DNA of 11,402 nt from Thoreauomyces humboldtii (taxonomy: Eukaryota; Chytridiomycota; Chytridiomycetes; Spizellomycetales; Powellomycetaceae). A program made the translations under genes and the position numbers. Location: the NCBI GenBank assembly GCA_027596035.1, contig JADGJA010000746.1:1-11402 (forward strand). The letters run 5' to 3'. The notes beneath the pieces were generated by a model, which did no database searches, had not been told where the DNA came from, and worked only from the letters and a program-made list of their open reading frames with translations. Below, in pieces: positions 7,193 to 11,402 of the stretch. Each line of letters begins with the position of its first letter. The stretch's first letter is position 1.

Positions 7193-7501
7193 ATGTTTTT
7201 CAAGAACCTGCAGTCAAAGGCCAAGCAGTTGTTCACCAATGCTCCGAGATACATCAACCAGGCCCGTACGTTCGCCACCACAGCGATCCGACACGCTCAC
7301 ACAGGTCATAGAGTCCTTTCCACAGTTGCTGGGACCGTTCAGGACTCTCCGCTCTTTTCAGACAGCGTCAAGGGCCACGTCCAGAAGGCTCACGCACATT
7401 CGGGAAGTGGACTAAAGAAGCTGACGGATCTCCACAGACAGGCTGACGGATTCGTTCAGCAGTTGGGGACAGGGCTTTCAAACGCCCTTGCACCTGTATG
7501 A
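7193..7501 (+). CDS. Small basic helical protein, unknown function
   Basis: The protein has 102 residues, starting MFFKNLQSKAKQLF. The frame is open to an earlier ATG at 7121, but that would overlap the start of the opposite gene and read through the AT tract, so 7193 is preferred. The N-terminal ~20 residues form a plausible amphipathic basic helix (FFKNLQSKAKQLFTNA). The protein is rich in His, including HAHTGH and HVQKAHAH, and is Gln-rich towards the end. There is no Cys, signal peptide or clear membrane span. It is the only plus-strand gene inside the capsid block and converges on the capsid gene with 8 bases between the stops (TGA here, TAA there). Small basic amphipathic virion proteins are common next to capsid genes in this virus group, so a minor virion component is a guess. 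I do not recognise the family. Confidence 0.6.
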   Translation: MFFKNLQSKAKQLFTNAPRYINQARTFATTAIRHAHTGHRVLSTVAGTVQDSPLFSDSVKGHVQKAHAHSGSGLKKLTDLHRQADGFVQQLGTGLSNALAPV

Positions 7502-7509
7502 GATCTTTT

Positions 7510-8607
7510 TTAGATGACGGCGACACCTCCCGAAGAGATGGCTAGGGTCACGTTCTCGTAGTAGGTCAGACTGAGCCTGACGGTCGACGGAGGGGCCGTG
7601 GTATGGGTCGTGTTAATACGGAAAAGACCATCCGTACCGGTGAAAGCAAGCGCCGCCTGAGATCCCTCGCTTCGGTCTTCAAACGCATACCCAAAGGTGA
7701 ACTTTTTGGTGGTGTAATCGGCAAAGTCGAACTGCGTGACGTTCCCAATGTTCATGTAATCATTGAGAGCCAACTGCGAGACGAGGAAGGTCTGCCGGTC
7801 AGTGCTGCTGTGCGTGAACCCGGCGAGTCCTCGAGGGATCGTCAAGCCGCTGCCGAGCTGGATCTGCCAAGTGCTCAGGGTCTGATTGCTAAACTGCAAT
7901 GCCTTATCGACCGTCTGTGTCCCCGCTTTGGTGTCATCCACGAAGCATGCAGTGAAGCCAATCAAGGACCTGACGCCGGACATATGGAAGAGGAACCTGT
8001 TGGTTGTGCTGCCCAAACAAGCCGCTTTGACCTGGGTTGGTCTCACAAAGTCGTAGAAGAGAGACTGTCCGTTTGCAAGGGCATTCAACGCACTGACCTG
8101 CATGTCGGCAGGAGGGGAAACGGCTGCGACACCAACACGGATGTTGCTCACCTGAATCTCGTTGCAGAGTCCCGCTGCCAAGACGACAGTGGAAGGATCG
8201 GCAAGCGTGATCTCGAGCTCGATAGCTTGATTGGGAAGACTCCAGACGTGCAGAGGGTTCTGACCAAGGGTGGGCTCAAAGAAGCCGACGAGAGGATGGC
8301 TGCAAATGCTCATCGTCGACTGCTGGAAGGCGTTGTTGGATCCGTTCCCAGAGAGGTTGAAGGCGAGGTTCTGCTGGCCCACCGTCTGAGTAGCTAAATT
8401 TTGAGCGGCGTACTGAGGATAGTTCGGGATGGAGGTCACGATCTCGCCGGCCGCCTTGATGACAAGGCTTTGGATGACGGACTCCAGTCCAAGCGTTGTG
8501 GTGGGCATGCTCGATGGGTTCGCGACAGGGGCTCCAGCAAGCAAGGCAGTGACGTCCATGGAGAGCGATAGCTTCTGAAGGAAGAACAACATGCTGTTCG
8601 AGTCCAT
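7510..8607 (-). CDS. Probable major capsid protein (double jelly-roll type)
   Basis: The protein has 365 residues from the ATG at 8605-8607, or about 417 codons if the in-frame 5' piece up to 8763 belongs to it. It has alternating beta strands throughout, a mid-protein strand pair 'SLPNQAIELEITLAD' followed by 'EIQVSNIRVGVAAV', then a second beta-rich half with 'RSLIGFTACFVDD' and a closing strand pair 'RLSLTYYENVTLAI'. This two-half layout, plus its position among penton, fibre and ATPase genes, fits a double-jelly-roll capsid protein of the Polinton/PLV/virophage type. It is shorter than most of that family (often 450-650 residues). There is no signal peptide. The frame is intact, with a TAA stop. 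Proof would need a structure prediction or profile search; another beta-sandwich virion protein is the main alternative. Confidence 0.6.
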   Translation of the reverse strand: MDSNSMLFFLQKLSLSMDVTALLAGAPVANPSSMPTTTLGLESVIQSLVIKAAGEIVTSIPNYPQYAAQNLATQTVGQQNLAFNLSGNGSNNAFQQSTMSICSHPLVGFFEPTLGQNPLHVWSLPNQAIELEITLADPSTVVLAAGLCNEIQVSNIRVGVAAVSPPADMQVSALNALANGQSLFYDFVRPTQVKAACLGSTTNRFLFHMSGVRSLIGFTACFVDDTKAGTQTVDKALQFSNQTLSTWQIQLGSGLTIPRGLAGFTHSSTDRQTFLVSQLALNDYMNIGNVTQFDFADYTTKKFTFGYAFEDRSEGSQAALAFTGTDGLFRINTTHTTAPPSTVRLSLTYYENVTLAISSGGVAVI

Positions 8608-8640
8608 GGTGATCTTGATGGGGGTGATCTTTCGAGATTT

Positions 8641-8763
8641 TCAGCTGTAAAACTGAGGGCCGACAGGGCTGTAAAACAGATATGTCTCACCCCTCGGATC
8701 CAAGTAAGGCCGCGCAAAGCTTGACGTACTCCACAGCCAGTTGGAAGGCACCGAATCAGACAT
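8641..8763 (-). pseudogene. In-frame 5' piece upstream of the capsid gene, ended by TGA
   Basis: A 40-codon open stretch runs from the ATG at 8761-8763 to the TGA at 8641-8643, in the same frame as the capsid gene; 11 sense codons then lead to its Met at 8607. The 40 residues are aromatic and look protein-like (SNWLWSTSSF; LFYSPVGPQFYS). Its ATG would give a gap of 27 bases after the preceding gene, just like the other gaps in this block, whereas starting at 8607 leaves an odd gap of 183. It is either the true capsid N-terminus with a nonsense mutation or a tiny separate peptide. Confidence 0.45.
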
Positions 8764-8790
8764 GTCTAGTATCCATGCCAAGAGAAAAAA
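8764..8790 (-). promoter_or_regulatory. AT tract between the coiled-coil stop and the capsid 5' piece
   Basis: Read on the minus strand, the coiled-coil stop TGA is followed at once by a T-run (TTTTTTCTC, 8782-8790), about 20-27 bases before the ATG at 8763. The same arrangement is seen before the coiled-coil gene (9351-9362) and the proline-rich gene (7156-7168). It may be a promoter element, a 3'-end signal for the gene before, or both. Confidence 0.3.
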
Positions 8791-9336
8791 TCATTGTCGC
8801 ATTCTGTTCACGGGCACGGCGAATCTGGCCCAAGACGGTTCAGCGCTTGCAGTTGGCGCATAGCGATTGGCGAACTGCCGATCGTCCTCCAGGTCGTCGT
8901 CAGGGCCCTCGTCAGGCTTGTCATCCTTGTCAAGCTCTTCATGTCGTACCGTCTTCTTCACGGCGCTCTTCACGGCTTTCTTTGCTTGCTTCTTTGCGGT
9001 CTCTGCGCGCTTCTGCTCCATGGCCGCGCGTTTTGCTTCACGTTCCTTTTTCTTGTTCTCGCGCTCCTCGGCAAGAAGCTGCTTGGCCTTGATGAGATCC
9101 TGTGCCCGTTGCCACTCGGCCTTCTCCTCCTTTCTCTTTGCGTGTATTTCGACCAAGTTCTGTTGCCTGACCCGTGTAGCCTTCTCGCGCGCACGCTCCT
9201 GCGCCTGACTCCTTGGCTTTGGGGCGACGGCCTTCTTGGAAGGCGCGACGGGTTCTCAAGGGGCTGCCTCTTCAACTTCTTCGGCTTGGTCCATATCAAC
9301 CGTCGCAACGGGCTCGTCGTTACCAGAGTTTGACAT
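8791..9336 (-). pseudogene. Highly charged coiled-coil protein with premature TGA
   Basis: The ATG at 9334-9336 opens an acidic N-terminus (MSNSGNDEPVATVDMDQAEE). After 26 codons a TGA at 9256-9258 interrupts. The same frame then stays open for 154 codons to the TGA at 8791-8793, including an internal Met at 9156. The body (about 9190-8950) is a continuous Glu/Lys/Arg/Ala helix with Gln, e.g. QLLAEERENKKKERE, typical of a long single coiled coil or charged helix. The tail is acidic (DKDDKPDEGPDDDLEDD) and then mixed. The start is supported by a T-run 15-27 bases upstream and a gap of 26 bases after the penton stop. The function is unknown; a scaffold or DNA-binding virion protein is possible. 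A shorter protein from 9156 (121 residues) could still be made. Confidence 0.6.
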
Positions 9337-9362
9337 GCGGTAACCTAAGCAAAGAAAAAAAA
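9337..9362 (-). promoter_or_regulatory. T-rich leader before the coiled-coil gene
   Basis: On the minus strand the 26 bases between the penton stop and the next ATG start with TTTTTTTTCTTTGCTTAG. This is another example of the AT tract seen at a similar distance before two other genes of the block. The pyrimidine run ending in TTAG could also be read as a splice acceptor, but there is no independent evidence of splicing. Confidence 0.3.
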
Positions 9363-10091
9363 TCAGGTGGGAATGTCGTCAGTTATCGCGAAGCAAACGG
9401 TAAGCGGCGAGGACAGAGGGATGTCAAAGCCCGTCAGGGAGACGGTCAAGGCAAACTGTATGCTCGAGTAAGTGGCATCGATCTCTAGGTATTCGCCGCT
9501 GTCGTTCTCCCACGAAATTACGTCCCCGAAGGAGTCTGGGATGATTGCACAGAGCACCGCCTGCGACCCGTCGTTGAAGTTGCTGGGGTACCGCGAGCAG
9601 TCGGAAGTGATGTTGGACGTCAACAGGACGGGCTGGGAACCGGAAAGGTTCATGCGGCCGCTCAGTTCAATGGAGAAGCCCCAAGCAGTGGACTGCGTGA
9701 GATTTTGGCCGATGAGGAGGTACGCGCTCGTTCCTCTGTCAGGCGTGAGGATCTTAAAGGACTTTGAGCCGTTTGTCGCTATCGTGAGCTGTCGAGAAAC
9801 CTGATCGTATGCGGCAGTGTAAGTCTGGGTGCCAGCCGCCGTCATGGCGGACCCTATAGCTGCCGGGAAGGTGCCTGCCGTGTAGTTGCCGACCGGGATC
9901 GAGGCCGTCAAGACCTGGACGGACCCGTCAGACGCCTGTTCGCCAAACGCGATGGCATTGTTGGCAGAGGACACGAGATCCCAATCTTGAAGGAACGACA
10001 CGCTGAGGACCTTTAAAGCCTCGATCCGCCGTGTCGTGATGTTGAACGACTTGCCAGTTGAAGACAAATAAGTAAATTCGGTATAGCCCAT
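9363..10091 (-). CDS. Probable penton / minor capsid protein (single jelly-roll type)
   Basis: The protein has 242 residues from the ATG at 10089-10091 and ends in TGA. It is beta-rich throughout. Features that resemble the minor capsid (penton) protein of Polintons and PLVs are: 'IPVGNYTAGTFPAAI' (the family often has I-x-x-G-x-Y-x-x-x-x-L near this point), then a Thr-rich hairpin (TYTAAYDQVSRQLTIATNG) leading into SFKIL, an 'AYLLIG' motif, and a C-terminal strand pair with 'LTGFDIPLSSPLTVCFAI'. Membership is inferred from this pattern and from its place beside capsid and ATPase genes. The start codon overlaps the palindrome CATG at the point where the ATPase remnant begins on the other strand. 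The true N-terminus could therefore have been altered by the rearrangement, though the sequence from the Met looks natural. Confidence 0.6.
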   Translation of the reverse strand: MGYTEFTYLSSTGKSFNITTRRIEALKVLSVSFLQDWDLVSSANNAIAFGEQASDGSVQVLTASIPVGNYTAGTFPAAIGSAMTAAGTQTYTAAYDQVSRQLTIATNGSKSFKILTPDRGTSAYLLIGQNLTQSTAWGFSIELSGRMNLSGSQPVLLTSNITSDCSRYPSNFNDGSQAVLCAIIPDSFGDVISWENDSGEYLEIDATYSSIQFALTVSLTGFDIPLSSPLTVCFAITDDIPT

Positions 10092-10096
10092 GGAGG

Positions 10097-10656
10097 AAAT
10101 CGGGCAAGTCGGCGCTCGTCATGGGCCTGATGCTAGCGTGCGGGAGATGGCACGAACGACTCGGCTCAAGAACATCGAATACTCGGATCAGGTGAGCAAC
10201 GAAGGGATCGCCGCGGTTGTGCAGGAGCAGAAGGACGACTTTGAGGCTGCCGAAAAGGCCGGGAAACGCAAGCTTACGATGCTCTTGTTCATTGATGATG
10301 CTGGCGACGACGCACGTTCAAAGGACCTGACTGCCCAACTTTCAAAACTTTACACCAAGGGGCGACACTTTGGGATCAGCACCATCGTTGCATGTCAGAG
10401 TGTTACGGGCCAGTTATCACGGAAGCAAAAGAATTGCACGACCGAATGGATCGTCTTCAAAAGTAACAGCGAAGACATGAAATTACTGGCCAAAATGCTG
10501 ACGTCAGCCTTTGCGACCGAAAAGGAGGTCATGGCCGACCTCACGAGCACTACGCAAGAGCCCTTCTCGTTTGCCTAAGTTGACACGACAGCCCCAAACG
10601 CCCAGAGAATGTACCGCTACTGCACGTCGTCTGATGGGCTCGCGGACTATTTTTGA
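10097..10656 (+). pseudogene. DNA-packaging ATPase (A32 / FtsK-HerA type), truncated and frameshifted
   Basis: This enzyme class pumps viral DNA into preformed capsids. Walker A (SGKSALVMGLML) is at 10100-10135 in one frame. The rest reads in another frame from about 10141: Walker B 'LLFIDDAGDD' at about 10282-10311 and a conserved 'GRHFGISTIVACQS' sensor/Gln motif at about 10360-10401. A TAA at 10576-10578 follows 'PFSFA'. The frame then continues for 25 codons with 'VDTTAPNAQRMYRYC' and ends in TGA at 10654-10656, which looks like the true C-terminus. There is no start codon in the Walker A frame: a TAA lies at 10073-10075 and the residue five before the GK pair is Trp, not the Gly expected in the P-loop. 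So the N-terminus is missing, cut at or next to the penton start on the opposite strand. The ATG at 10090 in the downstream frame is fortuitous. The integrase follows after 16 bases on the same strand. Confidence 0.85.
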
Positions 10657-10672
10657 GGATCTCTAAGTAATC

Positions 10673-11212
10673 ATGTCATGGCGACCCGTCACTCCTGTGG
10701 AAGACGCAGAGCTCAATCACGTGTGGAAGACATTCAAGACGGGACGCGACGCTCTTTGGGCCAAGGTGCATTTCGAGTATCCAGACACTACTATATCGCA
10801 ACGGACGGTGCTTTCATTCCTTAAGGGAAAACCGTCCTACGTCACCCATGTGCAGCCTCCTAAAAGAACGTCAATAGCTCCCATTGCTGTCACTCAATTG
10901 GGCTACGGGCAATGCGATACACTCAGCATGACGCAGAATGATCAAAGATACCATGCCATCTTCACCCTGGTGGACGCGTTCTCTCGGTACGGGTGGGCGC
11001 GGCCCCTCAGAGGTAAGAGCGAACAGGAAGTGACTAAGGCGGCAGAAAGCTGCATACACGAGGCAAAGGCCATGGGGAAGGAGTTCACAGTGTGGGGCTG
11101 CGACCTTGGTGGAGAATTTCAGGAGGTATTCAAGGCAATGCTCGCCAAGCATAACATCCGTCTGTTTCACTCCCCTGCGCATCAGCCCCAGGCCAATTCC
11201 ATAGTGGAGCGA
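10673..11212 (+). pseudogene. rve-family integrase (Polinton type), 3' end lost
   Basis: This is a retroviral-like integrase with an RNase H-like DDE catalytic core, which would insert the element's DNA into host chromosomes. Starting at the ATG at 10673, residues ~50-65 (FLKGKPSYVTHVQPPKR) resemble the region before the core in Polinton integrases. The core shows D82 in GQCDTLSM, then 'YHAIFTLVDAFSRYGWARPL', D144 in WGCDLGGEF, 'HSPAHQPQANSIVE' and E179, with 34 residues between the second Asp and the Glu, close to the D,D35E rule. After 'VER' (base 11212) the similarity ends, and the expected N-R-T-L-type helix and C-terminal domain are absent. The frame stays open to the window edge, but that reading is Arg/Gly-rich, GA-biased and not integrase-like. 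The gene starts 16 bases after the ATPase stop. Confidence 0.88.
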
Positions 11213-11402
11213 TGTAAGGCGCACAGAGTCGAAGATACGTATATTCAGAGGAATGTACTAAGTGACAGGGGGGAATCGGCAGGGGGTCGCTATATATACT
11301 GGGGAAGGAGTGTGCGGCCGGGGGAAAGAAAGGACAATGTGGCGCAGCGGAAGGGGTCGAGGCACAGCAGGGGAGTCGGAGCGAAGGTGCTCGACAGTGA
11401 AG
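11213..11402 (+). mobile_element. Possible LTR of a retrotransposon inserted in the integrase gene
   Basis: Integrase similarity stops between GAGCGA and TGTAAGGC at 11212/11213. The new sequence begins with TG, as LTRs do. It is purine-rich and unlike the element's coding DNA, and it has a clear TATATATA box at 11291-11298, some 78 bases in, where LTR promoters usually carry one. The other end, the polypurine tract and any target-site duplication are outside the window, so this could equally be host DNA at a deletion end point. Confidence 0.35.

Noticed and set aside
7603..8397. 264-codon plus-strand open frame opposite the capsid gene
   Set aside because: It is antisense to a protein with coherent beta-strand pattern and the expected context. 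The plus reading shows no domain, and no leader fits.
659..9258. TGA read as a sense codon (Trp) instead of stop, which would heal three breaks
   Set aside because: Several genes here (small protein, penton, coiled coil, ATPase) appear to end at TGA, all Trp I checked use TGG, and the TAA in the ATPase and the frameshifts would remain. Nonsense mutations are simpler.
7141..9362. Pyrimidine tracts ending in TACAG/TTAG as splice or trans-splice acceptors
   Set aside because: No matching donor sites or upstream exons can be shown. One of the TTTTACAG copies lies within likely capsid coding sequence. The AT tracts fit equally well as promoter or terminator elements.
10090..10140. ATG at 10090 as the real start of the ATPase
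   Set aside because: The first ~16 codons from it read across the Walker A DNA in the wrong frame and give no P-loop. The real P-loop is in another frame without a start.
1..11402. tRNA, rRNA, CRISPR array or terminal inverted repeat of the element
   Set aside because: No cloverleaf-like segment, rRNA-like block or spaced direct-repeat array was seen. No long inverted match between the two window ends was noticed, and both element ends seem to be outside the window or lost.

Overview
This window reads as a decayed, integrated virus-like element of the Polinton / Polinton-like virus (PLV) type in a eukaryotic, probably protist or algal, genome. The basis is the gene set: a probable double-jelly-roll major capsid protein, a probable single-jelly-roll penton/minor capsid protein, an A32/FtsK-HerA-type DNA-packaging ATPase, an rve-family (retroviral-like DDE) integrase, and a very large fibre/adhesin-like protein. 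The families were recognised by reading the translations, not by search. No DNA polymerase and no maturation protease lie in the window; they may be outside it. The host cannot be named from this sequence.

Layout. Bases 71-5537, minus strand: one giant fibre gene of about 1,800 codons, now split by two frameshifts and one in-frame TGA. Bases 5569-7140, minus: an intact proline-rich, basic-tailed protein of 523 residues with a nuclear-localisation-like C-terminus. Bases 7193-7501, plus: a small intact 102-residue protein. Bases 7510-8607, minus, perhaps up to 8763: the likely major capsid protein. Bases 8791-9336, minus: a charged coiled-coil protein with a premature TGA. Bases 9363-10091, minus: the likely penton. 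From about 10090 to 10656, plus: a packaging ATPase that has lost its N-terminus, changes frame just after Walker A, and has an in-frame TAA near its end. From 10673, plus: the integrase, with a visible DDE triad, which stops looking like integrase at about 11212, where an LTR-like sequence beginning TGTAAG and carrying a TATATATA box starts.

How it fits together. The minus-strand block is a tightly packed virion module with gaps of 26-31 bases between genes. The plus-strand ATPase-integrase pair is the packaging/integration module, facing away from it. The two modules meet head-on exactly at the ATPase P-loop. This suggests that a deletion removed the shared divergent promoter region together with the ATPase N-terminus. 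The mix of intact and broken genes points to a fairly recent endogenous copy. The number of breaks, in at least three genes and probably in all but three or four, makes it very unlikely to be an active element.
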